From Xylanimonas ulmi (GTDB lineage Bacteria; Actinomycetota; Actinomycetes; Actinomycetales; Cellulomonadaceae): a stretch of 64,000 nt of DNA. The position numbers were made by a program, and so were the translations under genes. The stretch is from NCBI RefSeq assembly GCF_004216535.1, contig NZ_SGWX01000001.1, forward strand, positions 558,001-622,000, read 5' to 3'. How positions within the stretch are numbered: position 1 is the stretch's first letter; each line of letters opens with the position of its first letter. Below, in pieces: positions 8,896 through 19,207 of this stretch. The notes under the pieces were generated by a model, which ran no database searches, was not told the DNA's origin, and saw nothing but the letters and a program-made list of their open reading frames with translations.

Positions 8896-10443
8896 ATGAA
8901 TCGCATCGAAGGCTCCTACACGGGGGTGCTGCGCGCGTTCCGCAGCCCCATGCTCGCGCTGCTGCACAAGCGCGACGCGCCGCTGGTGGTCGCGCTGCTG
9001 TCGAGCGTGTTCCGCCCCGACCGCGCGGTGGTGCAGGTCGCCGACGCGCACACCGAGATCGCCGACGCGATCGCCCAGCTGCGCGCGGCCGGATACGACG
9101 ACCTGCCCGACCGCCCGGCGCGCGAGCTGTGCCGATGGTGGGTCGAGGCGGGCTGGCTGGTGCGCCAGGCCGACGACGCCCGCGACGCCGGCGCGCCCGC
9201 GGCGGGACGGGGCGAGGGCGGGGAGACCTACCGGCTGTCCGCGCACGCGGTCGGCGCCCTGGACGTCGCGGGGCGCGCCGGGGGAGGGCACGCTCGGGTG
9301 ACGCGCTCGCGCGTGCTCACGCTGCTGGAGGCCGTCGAGCGGCTGGCCGACGACGCCAACCCCGACGCGCTCGCGCGCATCGCCCGGCTGACGCGCGAGA
9401 TCGAGGTGCGCGAGACCGAGCGTGCGCGGCTCGAGCGCGACGGCGTGGTTGAGCCGGTCGACGACGAGCAGCTGCTCGAGGCGGCCGAGAACGTGCTGGC
9501 GCTCGTGCGCGAGCTGCCCGCGGACTTCGCGCGCGTCGCCGAGTCGATCCGGTCGATCCAGCGCGAGACGGTCACGGCCCTGCGGCAGGACGAGCGTCCC
9601 ACCGGCGAGGTGCTGCGCGACTACCTGGACCGCGCCGAGCACCTCATGGACGCGACCGCGGAGGGTCGCGCGTTCGCCGGCGCCCGGCGTCTGCTCGACG
9701 ACCCGCAGCGCCTGGACCAGCTCGCCGACTGCCTCGACCTCATCGTGCGGCACCCGTTCGCGTCCCGGCTGCCGCAGCGGCAGCGGGCCGAGCTGCACGC
9801 CATCACACAGCGCATCGAGCAGGGCTTCGTCGACGTGCTCACGGCGCAGCGGCAGGCGTCGCGCGTCATCACGACGCAGGTGCGCCACCACGATCCGCTG
9901 CGCGACCGGCAGGTCGACGACCTGTTGCGCGACGTCATCGCGGGGCTCGGGGCGTGGATGCCGACGACGCGGCGCGCGCAGCCCGTCGACCCGCTGCGCC
10001 GCCTGCCGCGCGCCGGCGTCGGGCGGCTGCGCACGACGCTCGCGGACCTGCGCCCGGCCGACGGCCCGCAGCCGCTCGCGGAGTGGGACGACGACGGCGA
10101 CGAGCCGTCGCTGGAGCACGCGCAGGCGTGGGGCGGGCCGCGCTACCCGCAGCTCGCGGCGCTGCTCGCGCAGGCGGACGCCGACGGCGGCCCGGTGGAC
10201 GTCGCCGCGGTGTTCTCGGGCGCCGACGACGGGCTGCGCCGCCCCGTCGACCTCGTGGGCCTGCTGGAGCTCGGCGCGCGCCATGGGCTGGTCGAGCGCG
10301 ACGAGGTCGCCGTCGTCGAGGCCGTGCGCCCCGACGGCACCCGGCGGCGGCTCGCGTTCGAGGGGGTCGCGCTGACCCGCGGGCCCGAGCCGAGTGGCGC
10401 CGACCAGGGCGAACACGACGATCACACCGAAGGGGACCAATGA
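8896..10443 (+). CDS. JetA/MksF-like kleisin (DUF3375)
   Basis: 515-residue protein matching the DUF3375 family, the kleisin-like subunit of bacterial Wadjet (JetA) and MksBEF complexes. The N-terminus ([20 protein letters not shown] then [11 protein letters not shown]) is the winged-helix segment typical of the family; a long helical middle (about 140-350) with [13 protein letters not shown]-type heptads follows, then a C-terminal part containing charged loops. It would bridge the two heads of the SMC dimer encoded two genes downstream and bind the JetB/MksE subunit. The stop overlaps the next start as ATGA, so the three genes are one translationally coupled unit. The start ATG has only a weak ribosome site. 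Subfamily (Wadjet versus chromosomal Mks) cannot be settled from sequence alone. Confidence 0.85.
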   Translation: MNRIEGSYTGVLRAFRSPMLALLHKRDAPLVVALLSSVFRPDRAVVQVADAHTEIADAIAQLRAAGYDDLPDRPARELCRWWVEAGWLVRQADDARDAGAPAAGRGEGGETYRLSAHAVGALDVAGRAGGGHARVTRSRVLTLLEAVERLADDANPDALARIARLTREIEVRETERARLERDGVVEPVDDEQLLEAAENVLALVRELPADFARVAESIRSIQRETVTALRQDERPTGEVLRDYLDRAEHLMDATAEGRAFAGARRLLDDPQRLDQLADCLDLIVRHPFASRLPQRQRAELHAITQRIEQGFVDVLTAQRQASRVITTQVRHHDPLRDRQVDDLLRDVIAGLGAWMPTTRRAQPVDPLRRLPRAGVGRLRTTLADLRPADGPQPLAEWDDDGDEPSLEHAQAWGGPRYPQLAALLAQADADGGPVDVAAVFSGADDGLRRPVDLVGLLELGARHGLVERDEVAVVEAVRPDGTRRRLAFEGVALTRGPEPSGADQGEHDDHTEGDQ

Positions 10444-11171
10444 CCGACGTCGACGCCGAGGTGGGCGCCGAGCAGGACGGGTTCATCGAGCCCGTCGCGA
10501 TGGAGTCCGACCCGGTCGAGCTGTTCGCCGGAGACACCGGCACGCTCGACCCGGCCGCCCGGGTCGTGCTCGTGGACCTGCTGCGCCGCCGCCACCTGTC
10601 GGCAGAGCGCACGCCCGAGCGGTGGAGGGCGCTGCTGGAGCATCAGACGGTCATCGAGTCCCGGCTGCACGACTTGTTCGTCACGCTCGTGGTCGACCGC
10701 GACCGCGGCATCGCCTACAAGCGGCAGGTGCGCACGGGCGAGGTCGACATCCCGATCCTGCTGCGCGACGAGGCGTACACCCGTGTCGAGACGGTGCTGC
10801 TGGTCCAGCTGCGCACGCTGCACCAGCAGGAGTCCCGCGCGGGGCAGACGGCGGCGCGCGTCGACGCGGAGGAGCTTGAGCAGTGGGTGCTCAGTTATCT
10901 CGACCCCGCCGAGACGAACCGCGCGCTGCGCCAGCGCGAGGTGCGCGCCGCGATCGCCAAGCTCGTGACCGAGGGCTTCCTCGTGGAGGAGGCGCCCGGG
11001 CGCTACCGCGTCACCGCCTTGGTGGAGGTGGTGCTGCCGATCGACAAGCTCGCCGAGCTGGCCGCGTGGCTGCGCGCCGGGGGAGTCTCGCCCGACGGCC
11101 CCGGCCCCGACGGGCTCGGCGTCGTCGCAGCCGGCGGCGATGGCGACGATGACGAGGAGGACGACGAATGA
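10440..11171 (+). CDS. JetB/MksE-like subunit (DUF4194)
   Basis: 243-residue protein of the DUF4194 family, the MukE-like winged-helix subunit of Wadjet/Mks SMC complexes. Supporting features are its position between the kleisin and SMC genes, the segment [20 protein letters not shown] followed by [18 protein letters not shown], and the run [19 protein letters not shown] that is characteristic of the family. An acidic, disordered tail ([10 protein letters not shown]) ends the protein. It overlaps both neighbours by 4 bases (ATGA on each side). Likely job: binds the kleisin and DNA, regulating loop extrusion by the SMC motor. Confidence 0.85.
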   Translation: MTDVDAEVGAEQDGFIEPVAMESDPVELFAGDTGTLDPAARVVLVDLLRRRHLSAERTPERWRALLEHQTVIESRLHDLFVTLVVDRDRGIAYKRQVRTGEVDIPILLRDEAYTRVETVLLVQLRTLHQQESRAGQTAARVDAEELEQWVLSYLDPAETNRALRQREVRAAIAKLVTEGFLVEEAPGRYRVTALVEVVLPIDKLAELAAWLRAGGVSPDGPGPDGLGVVAAGGDGDDDEEDDE

Positions 11172-14100
11172 CGATGGTCGACACCCTCTTCGGGCTCATC
11201 CCGGCGGCCTCCACGGGGCAGCAGTGGGTCGCCCGGGACCTGCAGGTGGTCAACTGGGGCGGCTACGACGGGCCGCACCGCGTGCGCCTGGCCTCGACCG
11301 CGACGCTGCTCGCGGGCGGGTCGGGCTCGGGCAAGTCCACGCTCATGGACGCCTACATCGCGCTGCTCATGCCGCACACCACACCGTTCAACGGCGCGTC
11401 CAACGGCGGCGTCGTCGGCCGGCCTCGCGGCAAGGACCAGCGCAACGTCATCTCGTACGCGCGCGGCAAGCTCGACGAGTCGCGCACCGCGGACGGCACG
11501 CGTGAGCGCGTGCTGCGCGGTGACGGCCGCGACACGTGGACCGCGATCGCGATGACCTGGGCCGACCAGTCGGGTGGCGAGCTCACCGCGATCCGCGCCT
11601 GGTACGTGCCCGCGGGCGCGACCACCATGGACGCGCTGACCGCGGTCCGCGCGACGGTCGCCGGGCCGTTCGCCCTGCGCGGGCTGGCTCCAGCGGCCGA
11701 GCAGCGCTTCGCGCGTGCGAGCCTGACGGCGCTGGGGCTCACCTGCTTCGACACCGACCGCGAGTTCGCGGCCCGGCTGTACTCGACCCTGGGCATCGGC
11801 GCCGCGGGCGGCGGGGACAAGGCCGTGGGCCTGCTCGCGCGCATCCAGGCGGGCCAGCAAATCACCACGGTCGACGCCCTGTACAAGTCGATGGTGCTCG
11901 AGGAGCCCGAGACGCTCGCCAAGGCCGACGTCGTCGTCGAGCACTTCGACGAGCTCGCCGGCACACGCGAGCAGATGCTCACCGCGCAGCAGCAGGTGCG
12001 AACGCTCGCGCCCATCCGCGCCCATCGCGCCGCGGTCGACGCCGCACGCGATCGGCTGGCCGTCGTCGACGGCGTCACGCGCTCGGCGTCGGGCGACGGC
12101 GGGACGGGCGACGACTCTCCGCTCGGGCTGTGGCGCGCCGAGCGGCGCGCGGTGCTGCTGCGCGCGCTCGAGGACGACGTGCGCCGCCAATCGCGCGCCG
12201 CCTCCGACCGTGTGCGCGACCTGGATGCGGCGGTCAAGGGCGGCAAGGCCGAACTCGACGCGATCCGGGCCCAGCTGTGGGCCGCGGGCGGCGAGCGGCT
12301 GCACCAGGCCGAGGGTGAGCGCTCGCGCGCCGAGGCCGCGCTCGCCGAGGCGCGCAAGCGGCGCGGGCGCCTCGACGGCGCGCTCGAGGTGCTCGGCACG
12401 AGCGTGTCAGGCAAGGCCGACTTCGACCGCATCGTGGCCGCGGCCCAGGTGCGGCTCGCCGACCACCAGGACCGGCATGCCGCCTTCGAGGCGCGCGACC
12501 GGGCGCGTGACGCCCAGGTCGCCGCCGAGCGCGACCTGGCAGAGGTGACCGCCGAGCGCGAGGCCTTGGCCGCGCGCCACGGCAACGTCCCCGAGCCCTT
12601 GCACCGCGCCCGCGTGGCGCTGGCGCACGCCGCGGGCCTCGACGTCGACGACCTACCGTTCGTCGCCGAGCTGGTCGAGGTCCGCACCGAGCACGAGCCG
12701 TGGCGCGAGGCCTTCAACCTGGCCCTCGGCGCGTTCGCGACGACGCTCCTGCTCGACGCCGCGCACCTGGACCGGTTCCGCTCCGCGATCGACGCCGTCC
12801 CGTCCGCGGTGCGGCTGCGCTTCGAGGGCGTGCCCACCGGCGTCGTGAGCCAGTCGCGGCCCGACCCGGCGACGCTGCCGGGGCGCCTCGACCACGCGGG
12901 CGGCCCGTTCGAGGGCTGGCTGCGCGAGCGCCTCGCCGAGCGGTTCGCGTTCACGTGCGTCGACTCGCCCGACGAGCTGTCCCGGCACGCCAAGGCGCTG
13001 ACCCGCGCGGGCCAGACCTCCGAGGGGTCTCGCGGGGCGCACGGCGGGCGCGGGCGCGCCAACGTGCTCGGCTTCACCAACGCCCGTCGCCTGGCCGAGC
13101 TCGACCGCGAGATCGAGTCCGCCACAACCGTGCTGCGCGCCGCGGCCGAGGCCTTCCGGGGGGCGGCGCTGCGGCTCGACGCGGTCGAGGACCAGGCCGC
13201 GGCGGCGCGCGTCGTCGTCGAGCTCACCTGGGACGCCGTCGACGTCGAGGCGGCGCAGGACGCGTGCCGACGCTGGCGTGACGTCATCGACCAGGCTCGC
13301 GCCGAGCACCCCGACCTCGACGACCTGCGCTCGCGCGCCGGCGAGGTCGACGCCCGCGTCGACGCGCTGACGCAGGACCTCGGCCTCGCCAAGGGCCTGG
13401 CCGCTGAGCTGCAGGCCCGATGGGAGCAGGTCACCGACGACGTCGACGCCGCCCAGCGCGTGCTCGACGCCGCCGCGGACCGGGGCGAGGGCGTCGACGA
13501 GCGTCAGCGCGCCTACCTCGACGAGGTGCTGGCCGACGCGCCCGCCGCGGGCGGCGACGGCGTCGGCGGCTCGCGGGAGAGCGAGGACCCGCAGGCCGCG
13601 CTCGCCGCGTTCGACGCCGTCGTCTCGCGCGCCGCAGAACGCCTGCGGCACGACCGCGAGACCGCGGCGACCGCCGTCGAGACGCATCGCGACGCGCTGA
13701 GGGCGGCGTTCGAGGGCTTCAAGCGCCAGTGGGACGACCCCAACCTCGGCGCCGACCCTGACGAGTCGTACGCGGACTACGAGCGCGTGCTCACGACGCT
13801 GGAGACCGACCGGCTGCACGAGCTCGAGGCCGACTGGCGCCGCAGCCTGCTGCGCATGTCGGGTGATGACCTGACGGACCTGGAGCGCACCATCTCCCGG
13901 TCGCTGCGCGAGATCACCGAGCGCATCGACCCCGTCAACCGCATCCTCGCCGACCTGCCCTTCGCCGACGACGACCATCGCCTGCGCATCGACGCGCGCC
14001 CCGTCCAGTCCGCGCTCGTCTCCCGGTTCCGCCGCGAGTTGCGCGACGTGCGCGAGCTGCTGTCGTCCCAGGCGAGCGACGCCGATCGCGAGGCCCGGTA

Positions 14101-14620
14101 CGCCCGCATGGCGCGCCTCATCGACCGCCTGCGGCCGGGCGCCCCCGACCGCGCCGACCTCATCGACGTGCGCCGCCACGTGCGGCTGTCGGCCGAGAAG
14201 GTCGACCTGGCCGGCGCGCACGTCGCCCTGTACGACCACATCGGTGAGAAGTCGGGCGGCGAGTCCCAAGAGCTCGTCGCGTTCATCGTCGGCGCCGCGC
14301 TGCGCTACCAGCTCGGCGACGCGGGAGCCGAGCGGCCCCGCTACGCGCCCGTCCTGCTCGACGAGGCCCTCATCAAGGCCGACGCGCAGTTCTCGGGCCG
14401 GGCCGTCGGCGCCTGGCGCGGGCTCGGCTTCCAGCTCGTGGTGGGCGCGCCCAACGACAAGGTCAGCGCCCTGGAGCCGCACGTCGACGCCTCGTACGTG
14501 GTGACCAAGGACGCCTCGGGGCGCTCGCGGGCGCGCGCCGTCGTGGGCCTGGCCGACGAGGACGGCCACCGCGCGGCGGTCACGTCGGGCGCCGCGGGCC
14601 CGCCCGCCGCCGCGCGCTGA
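11168..14620 (+). CDS. JetC/MksB-like SMC ATPase
   Basis: 1150-residue SMC-type ATPase, the motor of a MukBEF-like complex. Walker [10 protein letters not shown] lies at about 50-58 after a head beta-sheet ([12 protein letters not shown]). Two long coiled-coil arms (about 310-480 and 690-900) flank a hinge-like region near 500-640. The C-terminal head has the ABC signature SGGESQ (about 1029) and Walker B VLLDEA followed by LIKAD (about 1062), as in the JetC/MksB group. A clear GAGGAGG ribosome site sits 7 bases before the ATG, inside the upstream gene. glgP begins 146 bases downstream and leuS ends just before the operon, so the fourth subunit, the JetD/MksG TOPRIM nuclease, is not encoded here. 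Confidence 0.9.
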   Translation: MTMVDTLFGLIPAASTGQQWVARDLQVVNWGGYDGPHRVRLASTATLLAGGSGSGKSTLMDAYIALLMPHTTPFNGASNGGVVGRPRGKDQRNVISYARGKLDESRTADGTRERVLRGDGRDTWTAIAMTWADQSGGELTAIRAWYVPAGATTMDALTAVRATVAGPFALRGLAPAAEQRFARASLTALGLTCFDTDREFAARLYSTLGIGAAGGGDKAVGLLARIQAGQQITTVDALYKSMVLEEPETLAKADVVVEHFDELAGTREQMLTAQQQVRTLAPIRAHRAAVDAARDRLAVVDGVTRSASGDGGTGDDSPLGLWRAERRAVLLRALEDDVRRQSRAASDRVRDLDAAVKGGKAELDAIRAQLWAAGGERLHQAEGERSRAEAALAEARKRRGRLDGALEVLGTSVSGKADFDRIVAAAQVRLADHQDRHAAFEARDRARDAQVAAERDLAEVTAEREALAARHGNVPEPLHRARVALAHAAGLDVDDLPFVAELVEVRTEHEPWREAFNLALGAFATTLLLDAAHLDRFRSAIDAVPSAVRLRFEGVPTGVVSQSRPDPATLPGRLDHAGGPFEGWLRERLAERFAFTCVDSPDELSRHAKALTRAGQTSEGSRGAHGGRGRANVLGFTNARRLAELDREIESATTVLRAAAEAFRGAALRLDAVEDQAAAARVVVELTWDAVDVEAAQDACRRWRDVIDQARAEHPDLDDLRSRAGEVDARVDALTQDLGLAKGLAAELQARWEQVTDDVDAAQRVLDAAADRGEGVDERQRAYLDEVLADAPAAGGDGVGGSRESEDPQAALAAFDAVVSRAAERLRHDRETAATAVETHRDALRAAFEGFKRQWDDPNLGADPDESYADYERVLTTLETDRLHELEADWRRSLLRMSGDDLTDLERTISRSLREITERIDPVNRILADLPFADDDHRLRIDARPVQSALVSRFRRELRDVRELLSSQASDADREARYARMARLIDRLRPGAPDRADLIDVRRHVRLSAEKVDLAGAHVALYDHIGEKSGGESQELVAFIVGAALRYQLGDAGAERPRYAPVLLDEALIKADAQFSGRAVGAWRGLGFQLVVGAPNDKVSALEPHVDASYVVTKDASGRSRARAVVGLADEDGHRAAVTSGAAGPPAAAR

Positions 14621-14753
14621 GCGACAGCCGCGCGCCCGCGACCGGGGGCGCGCGGCGGGCTCGCGCGCGGGGTGTTCGACCAGGCAGACGCCACCACGCG
14701 TTGCGTCGCGCGGCGGAACCTGCCCAGCCAGTGCCGGGTGCGGCACCGGCTTG

Positions 14754-14759
14754 TAGGGT
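14754..14759 (+). promoter_or_regulatory. -10 box, probable leaderless promoter of glgP
   Basis: TAGGGT ends 6 bases before the GTG at 14766; no Shine-Dalgarno is visible. Confidence 0.5.
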
Positions 14760-14765
14760 CGTTCT

Positions 14766-17237
14766 GTGACCGAGACGACCCCCCCTATCGCCACCCCGGA
14801 ACACACCGTCGAGGGCTTCGTGCGGCAGTACCTGCGCGAGCTCACCTACACGCAGGGCACGACCTTGGAGCGCGCCTCCGTCGACGACAAGTACCTCGCG
14901 CTGGCCCGGACCGCACGCGCGTACTTGATGTCGCGGTGGAACCGCACGGTGACGCAGCAGTACCGCCAGCCCGTGCGCGGCGTCGCTTACCTCTCGGCCG
15001 AGTACCTGCTCGGCCGCCAGCTCGACAACGCGCTCATCGCCTCGGGCCTGGAGGACATCGCCCAGGAGGCCCTGGCCAGCCTCGGGCTGTCCCTCGACGA
15101 GTTGCGCGCCGCCGAGGTCGAGCCGGGCCTCGGCAACGGCGGCCTCGGGCGCCTGGCCGCGTGCTTCATCGACTCCCTCGCGACCATGAACATCCCCGCC
15201 ATCGGGTACGGCATCCGTTACGAGTACGGCATCTTCCGCCAGACCTTCGTCGACGGCCGCCAGGTCGAGGAGCCCGACTCGTGGCTCGACCACGGCTCGC
15301 CGTGGGAGATCGCCCGCCCCGAGCAGGAGGTCGAGATCGCCTTCGGCGGCCACACCGAGAAGACGACGGTCAACGGCGTCGAGCGCACCACCTGGACGCC
15401 CGGCTGGTCCGTCCTGGCGATCCCCTACAACTACATGGTCCCCGGCTACCTCAACGGCCGCGTCAACACGCTGCGCCTGTGGAGCGCCCGCGCCACCCGC
15501 GCGTTCGACCTCAAGATCTTCAACTACGGCGACTACGCCGCCGCGGTGCGCGCCCAGACCTTCGCCGAGAACATCACCAAGGTCCTCTACCCCGAGGACT
15601 CGACCCCGCAGGGCAAGGAGCTGCGCCTGCAGCAGCAGTACTTCTTCGTCGCGGCGTCGCTGCACGACTACATCGAGCGGCTGCTCGGCGAGGGCTTCGA
15701 CCTGCGTCGCCTGCCCGAGCGCATCACCTTCCAGCTCAACGACACCCACCCGGTGATCGCGATCCCCGAGCTCATGCGCATCCTCGTCGACCTCAAGGGT
15801 CTGGCGTGGGACGAGGCGTGGGAGATCACCCGCAAGTGCTTCGCCTACACCTGTCACACGCTGCTGCCCGAGGCGCTTGAGGTGTGGCCCGTCGAGCTCA
15901 TGTCCCGGCTGCTGCCGCGGCACATGGAGATCATCTACCGCATCAACGACGAGTTCCTCGCCCAGGTGCGCGAGCGCTACGGCGACGACGAGATGCTGGT
16001 GCGCCGCATGTCGATCATCGCCGAGCACCCCGAGCGCGCCGTGCGCATGGCGTTCCTGGCGAGCGTCGGCACGTCGAAGATCAACGGCGTCGCCGAGCTG
16101 CACTCCCAGTTGCTGCGCGAGAAGGTGCTGACCGACTTCGCGGACCTGTGGCCCGAGAAGTTCACGAACGTGACCAACGGCGTGACCCCGCGCCGGTTCG
16201 TGCGCCTGTCCAACCCGGGTCTGTCGGCCCTCATCACCGAGGCCATCGGCGACGGGTGGGCCACCGACCTGGAGCGGCTTCGCGAGCTGGAGCCGCTGGC
16301 CGACGACGCCGCCTTCCGCGCCAAGTTCCGCGAGGTCAAGCAGGCCAACAAGCATCGCCTGGTCGACCTGCTCGCGCGGCGTGACGGCATCGTCATCGAC
16401 CCCGACACGATGCTCGACGTCATGGTCAAGCGACTGCACGAGTACAAGCGCCAGATGCTCAAGGTGCTGCACGTCGTCTCGACGTACGACAAGCTGCGCA
16501 CGGGCGAGCTCGACCCGGCCTCGGCGGTGCACCGCACTGTCGTCTTCGGCGCCAAGGCCGCCCCGGGCTACAAGATGGCCAAGGAGATCATCGCGCTCAT
16601 CAACCACGTCGGCGCCCGCGTCAACGCGGACCCCGTCGTGTCGCAGGCGCTGCGCGTGGCGTTCCCGGCGAACTACAACGTCACGGTCGCCGAGACGCTC
16701 ATCCCCGCCGCGGACCTGTCGGAGCAGATCTCGCTCGCCGGCAAGGAGGCGTCCGGCACGGGCAACATGAAGTTCGCGCTCAACGGCGCCCTGACCGTGG
16801 GCACCGACGACGGCGCGAACGTCGAGATCCGCCAGCTCGTGGGCGACGACCACTTCTTCCTGTTCGGCCTGACCGAGCCCGAGGCGAGCGCGATCCAGGA
16901 GGCGGGCTACCGCCCGTCGGCGCACTACGAGCAGAACCCGTCGCTGCGCCACGCGCTCGACCTCATCGCCTCCGGCGAGTTCTCGGGCGGCGACCGCAGC
17001 GTGTTCGAGCCGATCGTCTCGAACCTGCTCTACGAGGACCGGTTCATGGTGCTGGCCGACTACCAGTCCTACATGGACGCACAGGAGCGCGTGGACGCGG
17101 CCTACCGCGACCAGGACGCGTGGAGCCGCTCGGCGGTGCTCAACGTGGCCCGCAGCGGGTTCTTCTCCTCCGACCGCTCGATGCGCGACTACCTGGACCG
17201 CATCTGGCACGTGGACCCGATGCCCATCGAGGGCTGA
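14766..17237 (+). CDS. glgP: Glycogen/maltodextrin phosphorylase (GT35)
   Basis: Pyridoxal-phosphate enzyme releasing glucose-1-phosphate from alpha-1,4-glucans in the cytoplasm. 823 residues, the usual length for the GT35 family. The family signature EASGTGNMKFALNG is present, with Lys669 as the expected PLP Schiff-base lysine. The glucan and phosphate-site regions GLGNGGLGRLAACFIDSLAT and NDTHP are intact. It forms its own transcription unit: a -10 box upstream and a strong hairpin directly downstream. Start GTG agrees with a leaderless promoter. Confidence 0.96.
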   Translation: MTETTPPIATPEHTVEGFVRQYLRELTYTQGTTLERASVDDKYLALARTARAYLMSRWNRTVTQQYRQPVRGVAYLSAEYLLGRQLDNALIASGLEDIAQEALASLGLSLDELRAAEVEPGLGNGGLGRLAACFIDSLATMNIPAIGYGIRYEYGIFRQTFVDGRQVEEPDSWLDHGSPWEIARPEQEVEIAFGGHTEKTTVNGVERTTWTPGWSVLAIPYNYMVPGYLNGRVNTLRLWSARATRAFDLKIFNYGDYAAAVRAQTFAENITKVLYPEDSTPQGKELRLQQQYFFVAASLHDYIERLLGEGFDLRRLPERITFQLNDTHPVIAIPELMRILVDLKGLAWDEAWEITRKCFAYTCHTLLPEALEVWPVELMSRLLPRHMEIIYRINDEFLAQVRERYGDDEMLVRRMSIIAEHPERAVRMAFLASVGTSKINGVAELHSQLLREKVLTDFADLWPEKFTNVTNGVTPRRFVRLSNPGLSALITEAIGDGWATDLERLRELEPLADDAAFRAKFREVKQANKHRLVDLLARRDGIVIDPDTMLDVMVKRLHEYKRQMLKVLHVVSTYDKLRTGELDPASAVHRTVVFGAKAAPGYKMAKEIIALINHVGARVNADPVVSQALRVAFPANYNVTVAETLIPAADLSEQISLAGKEASGTGNMKFALNGALTVGTDDGANVEIRQLVGDDHFFLFGLTEPEASAIQEAGYRPSAHYEQNPSLRHALDLIASGEFSGGDRSVFEPIVSNLLYEDRFMVLADYQSYMDAQERVDAAYRDQDAWSRSAVLNVARSGFFSSDRSMRDYLDRIWHVDPMPIEG

Positions 17238-17246
17238 GTCGACGAC

Positions 17247-17282
17247 GACGGCGCCGCACCCTGCGCGGGGTGCGGCGCCGTC
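17247..17282. terminator. Bidirectional terminator-type hairpin
   Basis: A perfect 15-bp inverted repeat (left arm GACGGCGCCGCACCC at 17247-17261, right arm 17268-17282) with a 6-base loop, placed between the convergent glgP and HerA-like genes. There is no T-run, as is common for terminators in GC-rich actinobacteria. Confidence 0.75.
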
Positions 17283-17293
17283 GCGCTGTCCGG

Positions 17294-19144
17294 TCAGCGG
17301 CGGCGCGTGCCGAAGATCGACCGCGTGATCTCGCGTGCGAGGGTGTTGCCCGCGGTCTTGAGGAGTGAGTCGAGCGGGCTCGCCGCGCGGGACCGCGACC
17401 CGCCGGACGTCTTCGACCGCTGTGTGGCGGCCTCGCGCTCCAGGCGTGCGCGCATCCGCGCCAAGTCGGCCTGCTCCTGGCGCGCGGCCCGCTCGCGCGC
17501 GGCCGCGGCGTCCGCCTCGGCCTTGGCCGCGGCCTTCGCGGCGGCCTTCGCGGCGGCGGCCGCCTCGCGCGCCGCGGCCTCCTGCTGGACGCGCACCTGG
17601 AGGAGCTCGAACGCCGACTCGTTGTCGACGGCGCTGCCGTAACGCGCCTGGCCGGGCGAGGCGGCGACGACGGCGTCGAGCGTCGCGGCGGGCGCCGGGT
17701 CCATGGACGCCTGCGGAGCGCGCACGCGCGTCCACGCGACGGGAGCGGGCGCGCCCCGCTCGGTCAGTACGGTCACCACCGCCTCGCCCGTGGCCAGGGA
17801 CTGCAACAGCCGCTCCAGGTCATAGGGCGAGTGCGGGAAGGTGCGCGCGGCCGCCCGCAGCGCGGTGGCGTCGTCAGGCGTGAAGGCGCGCAGTGCGTGC
17901 TGGACACGGTTGCCGAGCTGGGCCAGCACCTGCGCAGGCACATCCTTGGGGGATTGCGTGACGAAGAAGACGCCCACGCCCTTGGAGCGGATGAGGCGCA
18001 CGGTCTGGGTGACCTGCTCAAGGAAGTCCTTGCTCGCGCCCGTGAACAGCAGGTGGGCCTCGTCGAAGAAGAACACCAAGCGTGGCTTGTCCGGGTCGCC
18101 GATCTCGGGCAGCTCCTGGAAGAGATCGGCCAACAGCCACATGAGGAACGTCGAGAACAGCGCGGGCCGGTCCCGCAGTTCGGGCAGCTCGAGCGCCGAG
18201 ATGACGCCGCGCCCGTCCGCTGCGGTGCGCAGCAGGTCCGCCGTCGCGAACGCGGGCTCGCCGAAGAACACGTCGCCGCCCTGCGCCTCGAGCGCGACGA
18301 TCTCGCGCAGGATGACGCCCGCCGTCGCCGCGGACAGGCCGCCGATGCCCTTGAGGTGCGCCTTGCCCTCGTCCGAGACGAGGTAGGCGATGGTGGCGCG
18401 CAGGTCCTTGAGGTCGAGCAGCGCGAGGCCCTGCTGGTCGGCCCAGTGGAAGACGAGGCCGAGCGAGCTCTCCTGCGTGTCGTTGAGGCCCAGCACCTTG
18501 CTCAGCAGGAGCGGTCCGAAGTCCGTGACGGTAGTGCGGATCGGCACGCCAGACCCCAGCCCGCCCAACGAGTAGAACTCGACCGGGAACGACGTCGCCG
18601 CCCATGCCTGCCCGACGCTGCGCGCGCGATCGACGACGGCGTCGCTCACCGCGCCCGGGACCGCGAGCCCCGACAGGTCGCCCTTGACATCGGCGAGGAA
18701 CACCGGCACGCCGGCGAGCGAGAGGCCCTCCGCCATGGCCTGAAGCGTCTTGGTCTTGCCCGTGCCGGTGGCGCCTGCGACCAGGCCGTGGCGGTTGAGC
18801 GTCGACAGCGCGAAGCCCACCTGGACGTCAGGGTGCGGCGTGGGCGCGGCGCCGGGTTCGCCGTCGAGCAGGGCGCCGAGCGGGAGCGCGCCGCCCGGGG
18901 CGGCGTAGGCCGCGGCGACCTGCGCGGCGTAGCCGTCGAGAGCGGCGGCGGTCGGTTGCGTCGCTTCGGCGGCCTCGGCCGCATCGGCCGCATCGGCGGC
19001 CTCGGCGGCCTCGGCCGCGGCGAGCGCGGCCTGCGCCGCCGCCGCTCTCGCCTCCGCCGCATCAGCGGCCGCCTGCGCGGCGGCCGCGCGCAGCGCCGCG
19101 ATCTCAGCGCTCGTCGAGACCTTGTCCTCGTGTGGCTCCGGCAT
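17294..19144 (-). CDS. HerA-like ATPase (DUF853 family)
   Basis: 616-residue P-loop ATPase of the DUF853/YjgR group. An Ala/Glu-rich low-complexity coil fills residues 11-62. Walker A GATGTGKT is at about 124-131 in STLNRHGLVAGATGTGKTKT; Walker B FFFDEAHLLF lies near 360; a motif typical of HerA/FtsK-type sensors, FVTQSPKDVP, follows. The C-terminus (about 530-590) is again Ala/Arg coiled coil. Related proteins are hexameric DNA translocases by fold, but the biological role of DUF853 proteins is not established. No NurA nuclease is nearby. It stands alone, with a shared hairpin downstream. Confidence 0.85.
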   Translation of the reverse strand: MPEPHEDKVSTSAEIAALRAAAAQAAADAAEARAAAAQAALAAAEAAEAADAADAAEAAEATQPTAAALDGYAAQVAAAYAAPGGALPLGALLDGEPGAAPTPHPDVQVGFALSTLNRHGLVAGATGTGKTKTLQAMAEGLSLAGVPVFLADVKGDLSGLAVPGAVSDAVVDRARSVGQAWAATSFPVEFYSLGGLGSGVPIRTTVTDFGPLLLSKVLGLNDTQESSLGLVFHWADQQGLALLDLKDLRATIAYLVSDEGKAHLKGIGGLSAATAGVILREIVALEAQGGDVFFGEPAFATADLLRTAADGRGVISALELPELRDRPALFSTFLMWLLADLFQELPEIGDPDKPRLVFFFDEAHLLFTGASKDFLEQVTQTVRLIRSKGVGVFFVTQSPKDVPAQVLAQLGNRVQHALRAFTPDDATALRAAARTFPHSPYDLERLLQSLATGEAVVTVLTERGAPAPVAWTRVRAPQASMDPAPAATLDAVVAASPGQARYGSAVDNESAFELLQVRVQQEAAAREAAAAAKAAAKAAAKAEADAAAARERAARQEQADLARMRARLEREAATQRSKTSGGSRSRAASPLDSLLKTAGNTLAREITRSIFGTRRR

Positions 19145-19192
19145 GCGCGCAACCTAGCGCGCAGGTGCGGGCGCTGCCTGGTGGAGACTCGT

Positions 19193-19198
19193 TAGGGT
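19193..19198 (+). promoter_or_regulatory. -10 box before degV
   Basis: TAGGGT ends 9 bases before the ATG at 19208, giving a leaderless or very short leader. Confidence 0.45.
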
Positions 19199-19207
19199 GG
19201 CCGTGCC

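Noticed and set aside
5851-10440. Very long open frame on the minus strand opposite leuS and the JetA gene
   Set aside because: It is Arg/His/Val-rich with no domain and lies wholly antisense to well-supported genes; such frames are by-products of high third-position GC.
14621-14765. Possible jetD remnant between the SMC gene and glgP
   Set aside because: Only 145 bases; no TOPRIM-like residues in any frame and a promoter for glgP fills the end.
14580-17735. 1051-codon minus-strand frame opposite glgP
   Set aside because: Antisense to a clear phosphorylase with no recognisable motif; codon-bias artefact.
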